DNA of 10,000 bases from Anaeromyces robustus (lineage: Eukaryota > Neocallimastigomycota > Neocallimastigomycetes > Neocallimastigales > Neocallimastigaceae): positions 60,001-70,000 of the forward strand of contig MCFG01000311.1 in the NCBI GenBank assembly GCA_002104895.1. The letters run 5' to 3'. Both the position numbers and the translations under genes were made by a program. A model generated the notes under the pieces. It worked only from the letters and a program-made list of their open reading frames with translations, did no database searches and had not been told where the DNA came from. Shown piece by piece: positions 1-8,146 of this stretch (positions within the stretch are counted from its first letter, which is position 1; every line of letters begins with the position of its first letter).

Positions 1-72
1 AATTAATAAATTAATATAAATAATTAAAAAATATATATATTTATATATATATGTTTATAATTATATAATTAC

Positions 73-514
73 GTGATGTTGATGGTTGATGATTGACATT
101 AATTAAAGTTTCAATACTTTTATAGTAATAAGCTATGATTAATTTTAAATTCCAAAGATCATACACTGATCCCTTGTCAAAAAAGTTATTATGTATAATA
201 TAAATAGAAGAATATATAGGTAATAAACTTAATTTATCTGTTGATATACATTTATAAAGAATAGTTGAGAAAAAATCAGATAATTTTTTACTTTCATCAT
301 TAATTTCCTTTATTTTTTCTGCATCATTTTTATTATCAATTGGTAATTCATAATAATTACATATAATTTTTGCATATGATAAAATAATAGGATCATCTGT
401 AAATGAAGATAAGTAATCTTTAAATAAATTTTGTTTTTGACTATTCTTTTTATATTTTGATGACATCAAATTTGAAAAAGTTCTACATAATATACTTTTA
501 TTTCCTTTTGGATC
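73..514 (-). CDS. APC1: APC1 coding exon 8 (C-terminal region, end uncertain)
   Basis: After the acceptor TTAAAG (516-515) the exon reads DPKGNKSILCRTFSN, which continues LDYNK of exon 7 like the YKEDPxG segment of APC1. It then gives SSFTDDPIILSYAK, FFSTILYKCIS and DLWNLKLIIAYYY, all matching the C-terminal helices of the family. I place a donor GTAATT at 72-67, where similarity stops and the sequence turns into pure AT. If that is wrong, the frame runs to a stop near 41 and would give a shortened C-terminus. Translation from the internal ATG at 469 would miss the first 15 residues. Confidence 0.85.
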
Positions 515-537
515 CTTTAAATTTTTAAAATTTCAAA

Positions 538-596
<59 letters not shown>

Positions 597-597
597 G

Positions 598-649
<52 letters not shown>

Positions 650-767
650 ATATATATATATTTAAAATATATTAACATTAAATAATTATTTACTTAATCA
701 TTTAATCTATTACTTATATAATATTATGTATATTATTAAGTATAAAAAATATAAATCTTTTTTTTTC

Positions 768-801
<34 letters not shown>

Positions 802-3049
802 CATACCTTATTATAATCTAAATGTCCTATTTTCCTATTTACTATAATGGTTTGAGTTTCTTTAATTCTTTCTAAATGTCCAGGATTTTCTAAAAAATTT
901 AATGTTATAGGCCAATATCTTGGGTTATCTATTGTTATTGATTTTATCATATAAAATTCTGGTAATATACATGGTGTAACCATTTTAATATCTTGAGTTG
1001 GAGTATTATTATTAACATGTTCAATATCATATCGTGTAATATTATCATAAACCCTAACAGTAATTGGTACAGGACATATACTTTTATCTTGTATATTTCT
1101 TGTTATAAGACAACGATGTTCAATAGCCAACGCCCATAAATGTCTAAAAGCTTGTAAATGAGATCGATTATCTATAACGGTAGTTGGATATTTTGGGTAA
1201 AGAGAACAAATTAATGCTGCTATAGCTTTATTAGATGTACCTAAAGTATAAGTACCACCTCCTAAAAATAGAAAACCTATGGCCATATGACATGCCATAT
1301 GACTACCATAACCAATATCAGATGAAACTTTACCATGTAATTTTCTTAATTTTCTTAATAAATCTAAATTGCCTGAACCTGCCATAAGTACACTCAAAGA
1401 AACAGATACGACATCTAAACATGATCTAGCAATAGTTTTATTTAATTTTTCAGAATAAGAATTTGCTGATGAATTAGAATAAGTCATTAATAAATCAAAA
1501 TATTTCATTAAAGAATGATAAGCAATTTGATTAGAAGATCCTGCAAATCTTAATGATATTGTAAAACATGCACCTGCAATAATGTTAAAATAGGCTTGTT
1601 TAATTGATGGATTTAATAATTTTTCATTTTGATTTGATTTATTTAAAATATCTCTTATAAATTGTGGTATTTGTGAATTTATCCATTCTTCAGTTGGTTC
1701 AATGAAATCCCACATAATTATATTTTTTGCTAAAACTAATAAAAGTAAATAATCTGCTCTAACAGAGTCTAATGAAAATCCTTTATTTGGTAAATCTAAA
1801 TATGATGCTACCATTTTATTATTTGTTTTTAAATACATTAAACCAAGAGCAATAATAGCTGAACTTGATGGAGACCTACTTTTAATAAATAAACGTAATT
1901 TATTAGCTATATCTAAATCAGAAAGACATACAGAATTATCTCCTTGTCCTAATGTAATTAAGCCAAGTGCAAATCCAGCTGTTAAAGAATATGATTCACT
2001 AACTGCATTATTATTTAATTCATTTTGTGATTCATAAACTTTTTCAATTTCTCCTAACATTACTTCAGCCATTCTTCGATGACATGATCCTATATAAAGC
2101 CAGCCTATACCCATAATACAAGCAATTCTTGTATTAATTGGCATATTAGTTTCAGTTGACTGTGGTGGTAAAAGTGCAGGAATATGTATAGATAATAATC
2201 TCGTAACAACAAGATCCATTGTTCCCATATTTGCTACAGCCAAACCTAAAAGTAAACCTATTGAAGTCATTACATGTTTTTCTGTTAAATAAACAAATGA
2301 ATTCCAAGTTACCATTTTTTTCAAATGACCGTTTAAACCAAGAGCTAATAATAAACCAGCATGTTGATTATTCAATTCCTCAGGTCTATTATATAAAATC
2401 CATGAACTATCAACTTCATTATAATCAGTTGATATTTGTAATCCTGCTGCTACGCCATCATGAAAATCAGGCCATTCCATTAAATCAGCCGGTACTGGTG
2501 GTAAATTTGGATTACTTTCAATTAATTGATTAATATCTAATATAGTATTTAATGGAAATATTCTAACAGTAATATCAATACCTGGGATAGGATATTTTTT
2601 ATTAGATACTGGATAAACAGTGCCATAATTAAAAATGCCTCTTCCTACAGGTAATGATAAAGTTCTTGATGAAAATGCTTGAAGTAAAATATATTGCTCA
2701 GTATCGTTAATACTAAATAATAATAAAAGATGACAATGATAGTGATAATAGTAATAATAATAGATAATTATAATAAGTAAAAACATATATATATTTATAT
2801 TTTAATTATAAAAGTAATAATAATAATAGTCAAAAAAATATAATAATATACCCTAAATCTGAATTATTTTCTATATAATGTTGAACAGGTTCGGAAGACT
2901 GTAATAATTTTGATACTTCTTCAATTCTATTATCTTTATTAAACTTCATATTAATAATATCTAATCGAGACATATTAATTACTTTATGATCATCATCCTT
3001 TTTTGAAGCTTCAAGACATATATTATGTACATCATTTGCATTTTTCATC

Positions 3050-3082
<33 letters not shown>

Positions 3083-3256
3083 AAAAAAAAGAAAAAAGAA
3101 AGTATTAATAAATATAAATTTATTTAATTAAATTTATTTAATTAAAAAGAAATATTATTAATATAAATATTATCTTACATCATTTTTTAACATTATTCCG
3201 GAATCAGTGGTGGAACCTTTAGTTCCATAAAATTGTTCGGCTAAATCATCTCTATC

Positions 3257-3322
<66 letters not shown>

Positions 3323-5334
3323 ATTATTATTATTATTTCAATATGTAAAAAAAAATTTAAAAAAAATTAATTTACTTACTAACTAATGTATAAGCTTCTG
3401 ATGGCCAATTACTTGGAGGTGATTTTCTATATGACTCAATAATTTCTAAAAATGGCAACTGAATTCCAATAGGTAAACATTGAATTTCTTTTAAATTATA
3501 GCCTTCTTTTACCATTTCTAAAATCATTTTTTCAGTATCTGTAATTAGCAATCTTAAATATTTAACTATTCTAATAGTTTGTTTGCAGACGTTATGTGTA
3601 TATAATCTAAGATGAATACATTTTTCTATTTTAAATATTGATGGCATATCAAATGGACATGGAAATGAGTCATTAATACGTTCTTTAACTAATTTATATG
3701 CCCATTTAAATATACATGGCGGATGTGACATTAAATACTTCAGATTATCATTCATTTCAATTTCATTATTTATCATTTCTAAAGATTTTGCTATAATATT
3801 GATTTTATAATAATTATAATTATTAATTAAATTTATTATTAATTTATTTATTTATTTATTTATTTTTTTATTTTATTTTATTTTATTTTATTTTATTTTA
3901 TTTTATTTTATTTTATTTTATTATTAATAATATATATTTCAATATTTCATTCTGTAAATATTCAAATTTCTTATTATATATTATTTACCTTTTAATCTAT
4001 AAACTTTTTTCTGAAAATTAATACCATCTCTTAAATAATATTCATAATAAGTTTGCCAATCAATACAACATGCAATATGACATAAAAATGTACCTAGAGT
4101 TTTAACATATTTCCTATTTAATGAATTAAGTTTTAAATCTTCATATACTAAATGTAATGTATATAAAATTATTGGTAACCTTAATGTTAAATCAACTTTA
4201 TTATCTTTAATTTTTGAATGAAAAATTTTTGCTTTTTCATATAATAAATAATATTTATAATATTGACTAGTAATAGGTGTTGATTTTGTTGTATATTTAG
4301 TTTTTTGATTTTGTTCAACAGATTCATATTCTTCCATTTTTTTTTCTTCTTCTGATGTTTTTGTAAATAATTTCATAAACGATTTCTTTTTATAACTACG
4401 ATGATATGAAGATATTAATAATGAATCAAAACTATTATTCTTAATTTCATTAATTTTTTCAGATGCTATTTGCTTTCTTCTATATTTATTTATACTTGGT
4501 ATACAAAACGCCATAATAACAATTACAAATATATCCCATTCTTCTTCTTCTTGGTATAATGGATGACTTGTACCACCAAAACTTGCCATAATTAAATGAA
4601 CCATAATTTCATAATACTCACTAAATGGTAAAGTAATTGATAATGCTCTAACACAATTATTAACTAAATAGGAATAATGTCTTAGATCCAATAATGTACG
4701 AACAATCATTCCATTCGAGTACACAAGATTAACTTTATTATCAACCGAATCAATAATATCTACAATCTTTAGATCACTTGAATAAAATGATGGTGGCATC
4801 CATGATTTATTTCTTTGTAAAGTATTTAAATCATCTTCACTTGTAATAGAATTATTTCTTCTACGTTTTCCTGAGTATTGTTCATTTTTTCTTGTTATTT
4901 CACCTTGGTAATCTTCTGGCATTATACATTTTAATCGCTCATCATACATCCCAATCCATAAATAAAGTTCATTATTTGGACTTAAGATTAATAAATCATA
5001 TAATGGGTATCTTAATGATCTTATTGGTTGGGCTGAAATTGCATTTATTGAAAATATTTTTTTAATTTTTTTATGTTTTAGCATATTTCCAATAGATATT
5101 CCAGTAATTAATTGTTTTGATTTTTGAAAAAAGCATAATACATCAGATTCAGATCTAGAATGAACTGTAAATACTCGTTCTGCTGGTTGATTACTGTCAT
5201 ATTCAATGTATACATATTATATATTTTTAAATATAATATAAAATTACAAAAATTATCAATTTCATTAAAATATTATTTATTTTTAATAATTAATAAAATA
5301 AATAAATAAATAAATAAATGAATGAATGAATGAA

Positions 5335-5402
<68 letters not shown>

Positions 5403-6629
5403 TATAATACAATATATTTATAACATACTCAGATCCCTGTTCCTCTTCAGACCATATCTTTTCCAAAAATAAAATTGATATTACTTGTGAATTTTGTAAT
5501 TGTTTTAAAAATTCATCATTATCATAATCAACAGTTTCCAAATCAAAACCATCATTATCATCACATTTAAATTCAAGTAAAGGATGGTTATGATATCTCC
5601 ATATTTGATGTATTTTTTTCACTTTATCAAATGTTACAATAATTGGAAGTTTTCTATTTGTTGAAGCATAAATAATATCTTCTTGTAACATAGAAAATGG
5701 TATTATATTACTTGATTCATTATTTCCATTATTCAATGTACTATCTTGAATATTTTGATTTGGTATTTTGTCATACATTGATACTATTCTCATTTCTTCT
5801 AATGGATGCATAACTGAAAATAAAACAGATATATTCAAATTTGACATTTGACTTTCAGAATTTGTAGAAAATTCTTCTTTTTGGGGTATTCTTTGAATTA
5901 TTATTCCATGATCAAGTGGAAATGCCTTTTTTATTCTAAAAGGTAAATTTAAAGTATATGATTGTCCATTTTTTAAATAAAATTTTGCAAATGTTTGTAA
6001 AAAAATACACAATGTTTTTTTCAATACTTTATTTTCTTTCCCTTTTGATGTTGTTTTTGTCAAATCTTCAATATAAAAATATGCCCAAAAAGCTTGTGTA
6101 ACTTTTTGATTATAGTTATCAAACGAATAACTCCTTTTTAAAACATTACCTTGACTCCATATAACTTTAGAACCAAAAATATATAATTCTTCATCATATG
6201 TTATATAAATATTTAAATTTTTTTCTTCATTTGCTAAATTATTTGAAAAACCATTAGGAGAATTTAATTGATACTTCCCTTTTTCACATATTTTATATAT
6301 ATCTTCATTTGAAAATTCTGTTTGTAATGGTTCAAATAGATCTTTTGAAATATTATCTGTTCTAGAAATTGAAGGATTTTTATTTGCAAATGATTTTTGC
6401 CTTTCTTTTAAAATATGTTCTCCAAATGGTGAAAATTCTGATAATACCTAAATAATAAAATTATTATTATTATTATTGTTATTATTATTGTTATTATTAT
6501 TATTATTGCTATTATTATTATTATTGTTATTATTGTTATTGTTGTTATTATTATTATTTAATTATAATATATAATATTTTTTAAAATACATTTAAATATT
6601 TTTAAATGAAATTTTACCTTTAATTCCAT
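73..6629 (-). CDS. APC1: APC1, scaffold subunit of the anaphase-promoting complex (3'-partial, 8 exons in window)
   Basis: APC1 is the largest scaffold of the APC/C, the nuclear and cytosolic ubiquitin ligase that targets securin and cyclins for degradation. The coding join on the minus strand is 6629-6618, 6447-5429, 5193-3989, 3790-3380, 3255-3179, 3048-2852, 2712-807 and 514 to about 73. All seven introns are GT-AG and every junction keeps frame, giving 1,609 codons to the end of exon 7 and about 147 more in exon 8. I recognise the family throughout: YDEELY (residues 88-93) and MHPLEE (217-222) in the N-terminal propeller, LHLVYEDLKLN (690-700) in the helical middle, LPVGRG (994-999), PC repeats at about 1090-1490, and the C-terminal FSTILYKC helix. 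The start is supported by an in-frame TAA directly before the ATG. Human APC1 is about 1,944 residues, so roughly 100 or more residues are probably missing off the left edge. The next gene is divergent, with about 2.4 kb between. Family identity is from recognition, not a search. Confidence 0.95.
535..646. repeat. (AAAT)28 tetranucleotide microsatellite
   Basis: 28 consecutive 4-base AAAT units on the plus strand. Only one is altered (AAGT at 595-598). A short TA run to about 660 follows. The array lies wholly within APC1 intron 7 and is likely length-polymorphic. Confidence 0.98.
758..801. repeat. T-tract/A-tract junction beside the intron 7 donor
   Basis: On the plus strand T9, C and T20 (768-787) are followed without a break by A14 (788-801). 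The A-tract ends at the base next to the donor hexamer of APC1 intron 7. The tracts are complementary and could fold back in RNA or DNA. Confidence 0.95.
807..2712 (-). CDS. APC1: APC1 coding exon 7 (PC-repeat domain)
   Basis: This is the largest exon, encoding residues 975-1609. It opens INDTEQYILLQAF and soon reaches LPVGRG (994-999). Then come FHDGVAAGL, AGLLLALGLNGHL, TSIGLLLGLAVANMGTMD, IHIPALLPP, ESYSLTAGFALGLITLGQG, IIAGACFTISLRFAGS, VLMAGSGNLDLLR and HMAIGFLFLGGGTYTLGTSN. These are the glycine/alanine-rich helical PC repeats shared by APC1 and proteasome RPN1/RPN2; the IHIPALLPP and GRY/TYTL-type motifs point to APC1. The loop between GQG and LGLMYLKTNN is shorter than in vertebrates. 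The exon ends LDYNK at the donor GTATGT (806). Confidence 0.95.
2713..2851 (-). other. APC1 intron 6
   Basis: GTATAT...TTTAG intron of 139 bases, phase 2. It is made of imperfect TAA and TA stretches without a long pure array. Read as protein it gives the false Ile/Tyr/His-rich lead in front of exon 7. Splicing restores D-L-G-I-N-D across the junction. Confidence 0.9.
2852..3048 (-). CDS. APC1: APC1 coding exon 6
   Basis: This exon encodes residues 909-973 plus two bases of codon 974. It begins MKNANDVHN; the methionine is internal, not a start, because exon 5 joins it in phase 0. It then has RLDIINMKFNKDNRIEEV and SKLLQSSEPVQHY, matching the R-x-x-E-V-x-x-L-L-Q-S-x-x-P-V segment of APC1 that precedes the PC domain. 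The donor is GG|GTATAT (2851). Its acceptor is unusual: AG preceded by a run of 16 A's. Confidence 0.88.
3049..3178 (-). other. APC1 intron 5
   Basis: GTAAGA...AAG intron of 130 bases, phase 0. It holds a directly repeated 14-mer (3117-3130 and 3131-3144, AATTTATTTAATTA). It ends, on the gene strand, with 15 T's, then 17 A's, then G. Confidence 0.85.
3050..3081. repeat. T17-A15 junction at the intron 5 acceptor
   Basis: On the plus strand T17 (3050-3066) is followed directly by A15 (3067-3081). On the gene strand this puts an A-tract between the pyrimidine tract and the AG, the reverse of a normal 3' splice site layout. A perfect fold-back of 15 A-T pairs is possible. Confidence 0.95.
3179..3255 (-). 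CDS. APC1: APC1 coding exon 5 (77 nt)
   Basis: This short exon is absent from simple ORF scans. It encodes NRDDLAEQFYGTKG followed by STTDSGIMLKND (residues 883-908, the first codon split). The N-R-D-D-L start follows TLV of exon 4, as G-R-x-D-L follows the same segment in vertebrate APC1. The acceptor is TAAAG (AG at 3257-3256) and the donor GTAAGA (3178). Phase is consistent at both ends. A later AG within 3253-3250 would also be a possible acceptor but would break the frame. Confidence 0.82.
3256..3379 (-). other. APC1 intron 4
   Basis: GTAAGT...AAG intron of 124 bases, phase 1. It is almost entirely a TTA (plus-strand) repeat. The acceptor is TAAAG, preceded by AAT units rather than a pyrimidine tract. 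Confidence 0.85.
3258..3335. repeat. (TTA)21 trinucleotide microsatellite
   Basis: 21 uninterrupted TTA units at 3258-3320, then a short slip (ATA) and four more TTA units to 3335. It is within APC1 intron 4 and begins beside the acceptor. Confidence 0.98.
3380..3790 (-). CDS. APC1: APC1 coding exon 4
   Basis: This exon encodes residues 747-882 plus split codons at both ends. Conserved landmarks are the HPPCIFKWAYK segment and LPIGIQLPFLEIIESYR followed by SNWPSEAY. The latter is the well-conserved APC1 stretch with a proline-glycine turn and a W-P motif. The intron 3 acceptor is TATAG|CA (AG at 3792-3791), so the exon includes AKSLE before the first methionine. The donor is GTAAGT at 3379-3374, the canonical consensus, chosen over a GTTAGT four bases earlier in the exon because only GTAAGT keeps phase with exon 5. 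Confidence 0.9.
3791..3988 (-). other. APC1 intron 3
   Basis: GTAAAT...TATAG intron of 198 bases, phase 1. It contains a tetranucleotide run followed by a pentanucleotide array. It joins YRLKG of exon 3 to AKSLE of exon 4. Confidence 0.87.
3843..3920. repeat. (TTTA)5 and (TTTTA)11 compound microsatellite
   Basis: Five TTTA units (3843-3862) are followed, after three extra T's, by eleven perfect TTTTA units (3866-3920). It is inside APC1 intron 3. The five-base period is unique in this window. Confidence 0.97.
3989..5193 (-). CDS. APC1: APC1 coding exon 3 (propeller end and helical middle)
   Basis: This exon encodes residues 345-745, with a single base at each end shared with neighbouring exons. 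After the acceptor GACAG it reads NQPAERVFTVH, which follows the acidic loop as in other APC1 proteins. It continues with a LLILSPNNELYLW strand, a basic patch RRRNNS (454-459; possible nuclear localisation or basophilic kinase site), the NLVYSNGMIVR strand, a low-complexity Lys/Glu/Ser linker at about 600-665, and the conserved LHLVYEDLKLN helix (690-700). It ends YRLKG at the donor G|GTAAAT (3988). The coding sequence reaches about 110 bases upstream of the first internal ATG. Confidence 0.93.
5194..5428 (-). other. APC1 intron 2
   Basis: GTATGT...GACAG intron of 235 bases, phase 2. The acceptor is the first AG for nearly 30 bases, in the context TTGAATATGACAG. Splicing turns the poly-Tyr-like read-through into S-D-N-Q-P-A-E-R. 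Confidence 0.88.
5296..5402. repeat. Compound microsatellite (AAAT)6(GAAT)5(AAT)21
   Basis: Three adjoining perfect arrays: AAAT x6 (5296-5319), GAAT x5 (5320-5339) and AAT x21 (5340-5402). It lies in APC1 intron 2. The change of unit by single-base steps suggests slippage growth after point changes. Confidence 0.98.
5429..6447 (-). CDS. APC1: APC1 coding exon 2 (N-terminal propeller)
   Basis: This exon encodes residues 5-343 plus two bases of codon 344. It carries VLSEFSPFGEH at the start, then YDEELY (88-93) and VIWS (99-102), which mark the first propeller blades of APC1, then MHPLEE (217-222) and a V-x-x-I-H-Q-I-W strand ending at W288. Residues about 293-327 are a short acidic stretch where metazoan APC1 has a long Ser/Pro-rich loop. 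The frame continues past the real end, because the intron repeats translate as poly-Tyr. The donor is GA|GTATGT at 5428. The acceptor is TTTAG|GTA, with AG at 6449-6448. Confidence 0.93.
6448..6617 (-). other. APC1 intron 1
   Basis: GTAAAA...TTTAG intron of 170 bases, phase 0, between the 12-nt first coding exon and exon 2. It is filled mainly by an imperfect TTA/TTG repeat. Confidence 0.75.
6461..6558. repeat. Imperfect TTA/TTG trinucleotide repeat
   Basis: A period of three persists for about 98 bases, with several TTG variants and one GCT interruption near 6508. This makes it the most decayed of the trinucleotide arrays here. It is in APC1 intron 1. Confidence 0.93.
6618..6629 (-). CDS. 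APC1: APC1 coding exon 1 (12 nt, MELK)
   Basis: This tiny first coding exon is ATG GAA TTA AAG, followed directly by a GTAAAA donor. An in-frame TAA touches the ATG on its 5' side, so the protein cannot start further upstream in this frame without another intron. Joined in phase 0 to exon 2 it gives MELKVLSEFSPFGEH, which has the layout of the APC1 N-terminus (a short lead, then an (E)FxPFG motif). It is predicted only from splice signals and this family resemblance. Confidence 0.75.
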
Positions 6630-6917
6630 TTAAAATAGTATATATATAAAATATAAGAAAAAATGTATTATATATATTAAAATGATTTTATTAAATGTTA
6701 TGTTATTGTTTAAATATATTATATACATCAAAAATTAAAATATTTTTCATGACTGAATATAACTTGAAAATATTAAAAAATCTTAATTTAAATTGTTATC
6801 TTCTGTAATGCTTTGAAAGTTAAAAAAAAATAAAAATGTCTATAAAACTTTTAATTTAAAAAAAAATATTTAATTGATTCATATATATGAAATATAAATA
6901 ATATATTATATATTGTC

Positions 6918-6972
6918 TTTACTTTCTTTTTTTTTTTTTTTTTTGTTTTAATTCTAAAATTAAAAAAAAAAA
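6918..6972. repeat. T-rich tract followed by A-tract
   Basis: A long T run interrupted by one G is followed, after TTTTAATTCTAAAATT, by a 12-base A run. It is another complementary T/A pair in the non-coding region, here with a small AT loop. Confidence 0.85.
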
Positions 6973-7067
6973 ATGTACTAATAAAATGACTATAAAAAGG
7001 TTTTATATTATTATACTTTAAATAAAGTGCTTTGAACATTGTCTAACTTATTTTAATTAAATAATTG

Positions 7068-7073
7068 CACGTG
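7068..7073. promoter_or_regulatory. CACGTG E-box-like palindrome
   Basis: The hexamer CACGTG sits in the context TTGCACGTGATTT, within DNA that is otherwise almost free of G and C. GCACGTGA is the core bound by bHLH factors such as fungal Cbf1 and Pho4 homologues. It lies about 440 bases upstream of the APC1 start. Function is inferred from the motif alone, and chance is possible. Confidence 0.35.
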
Positions 7074-7293
7074 ATTTATAAAAAATAATTTTTACATCAA
7101 TATAGATAAAAAAATTTTTTATTAACATTATTATATTATTATATACTAGGATATATTACTACATATTTTTAAATACTTCTTTTTTACTTTCTTTACAGCT
7201 ATAATAAAAAAATATATATATTTATATATATATATTGATCTTTATTCTTTTATACTTTCAATTCATACTTTATTACTATTTAATCATTTCATT

Positions 7294-7384
7294 ATTCATT
7301 TATTTATTTATTCATTTATTTATTCATTTATTTATTCATTTATTTATTCATTTATTTATTCATTTATTTATTTATTTATTTACT
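7294..7384. repeat. 12-bp minisatellite within TTTA repeat
   Basis: Five exact copies of TTCATTTATTTA occupy 7311-7370. An offset copy lies on the left and plain TTTA units lie on both sides. The C's recur every 12 bases at 7313, 7325, 7337, 7349 and 7361. This is a higher-order repeat built on a tetranucleotide array. Confidence 0.97.
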
Positions 7385-7620
7385 TATTGATGATCCATTA
7401 CTATTTTTAATTAAAATTTTATTCCTTTTTTATATAAATTAATTAATTAATATATTTATAACTTTATAACAATTTTATGTAGTACACACCTTTCAATATA
7501 TTAAAAATTTTATATTAAATATTATTTCATATTTTTATTTTTTTCTTTATAAAAAAATATTATTTATGTAATTATACATATTTTTATTTTTTTATATTTT
7601 TATTTTTTTATATATTTTTA

Positions 7621-7639
7621 TTTTTTTAAAAAAAAAAAA
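7621..7639. repeat. T7-A12 junction
   Basis: T7 (7621-7627) is followed directly by A12 (7628-7639) and then G-interrupted A runs. It has the same layout as the two intronic T/A junctions, but here intergenic. Confidence 0.9.
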
Positions 7640-8146
7640 GAAAAAGAAAACAAAGATTTTGAATAATTAATAATAATGATAATGTTTTATAAATATCTAA
7701 TTTTTTTTTCTTTTTTTCTGGTTTTATCAATTAAAATAATTTTAAATATTATTGCCATTATAGTATATTAGGATTAAGTATCAATTTTATTAATAATTCT
7801 ATGTATATAAATGATAATCATATATTTATAGTATATCAGTAAATTCAAATAATCTTAAATTATAAAAAATTATTGAATGCATTTATAAATTTAAAAAAAT
7901 TCAAAATAATAATAAAATTTAAAACGTAATATTTAAAATTTGAAAATAAATATATATAATTATATATATTTATAATATTAATCAAGAAATTTATGATTTA
8001 TAACCAAATAAAAAGCAGTTAATAAGAAAATGATATGATTAATTTGTATTTATAATTTAAAGTTTCATGTAATTTTAATTTTAATTAACGATTATATATT
8101 ATAATATTTTTTTTTTATACAAAAATAAAATATAATAAATAAAAGC

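Larger units (their letters stand above)
515..806 (-). other. APC1 intron 7
   Basis: GTATGT...AAG intron of 292 bases, phase 0, the longest in the gene. On the gene strand a T-tract/A-tract junction follows the donor at once, and an (ATTT)n array fills the half nearer the acceptor. Retention would give an early stop. Confidence 0.88.

Noticed and set aside
293-327. Finding entry that carries protein residue numbers instead of bases
   Set aside because: Those coordinates do not denote a nucleotide feature at 293-327 of the window; use the entry at 5429-5590 for that observation.
2219-2533. Plus-strand open frame of 104 codons
   Set aside because: It lies opposite APC1 exon 7, in the most conserved PC-repeat part, and has no family resemblance. 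It is a shadow of the real gene.
2713-2786. Hydrophobic lead (Phe/Leu/Ile/Tyr) in front of exon 7 that resembles a signal peptide
   Set aside because: It is translated intron 6. The acceptor at 2714-2713 and in-phase joining to exon 6 show it is not part of the protein.
5290-5428. Poly-Tyr and Ser-Phe-Ile repeats at the C-terminus of an open frame
   Set aside because: They are translation of the compound microsatellite in APC1 intron 2, beyond a good GTATGT donor; splicing at 5428/5193 restores the APC1 sequence.
6061-6063. TTG as a possible alternative start
   Set aside because: The same frame is open for another 128 codons upstream with clear APC1 motifs, so the codon is an internal leucine.
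6851-7039. Minus-strand open frame of 62 codons
   Set aside because: It consists of Phe/Ile/Lys/Tyr from T and A tracts, lies in intergenic DNA and shows no conserved pattern.
7190-7250. Long alternating TA stretch shared with 30-52 near the left edge
   Set aside because: Similar AT-alternating runs occur throughout and need no common origin; no flanking repeats or target duplication indicate a mobile element.
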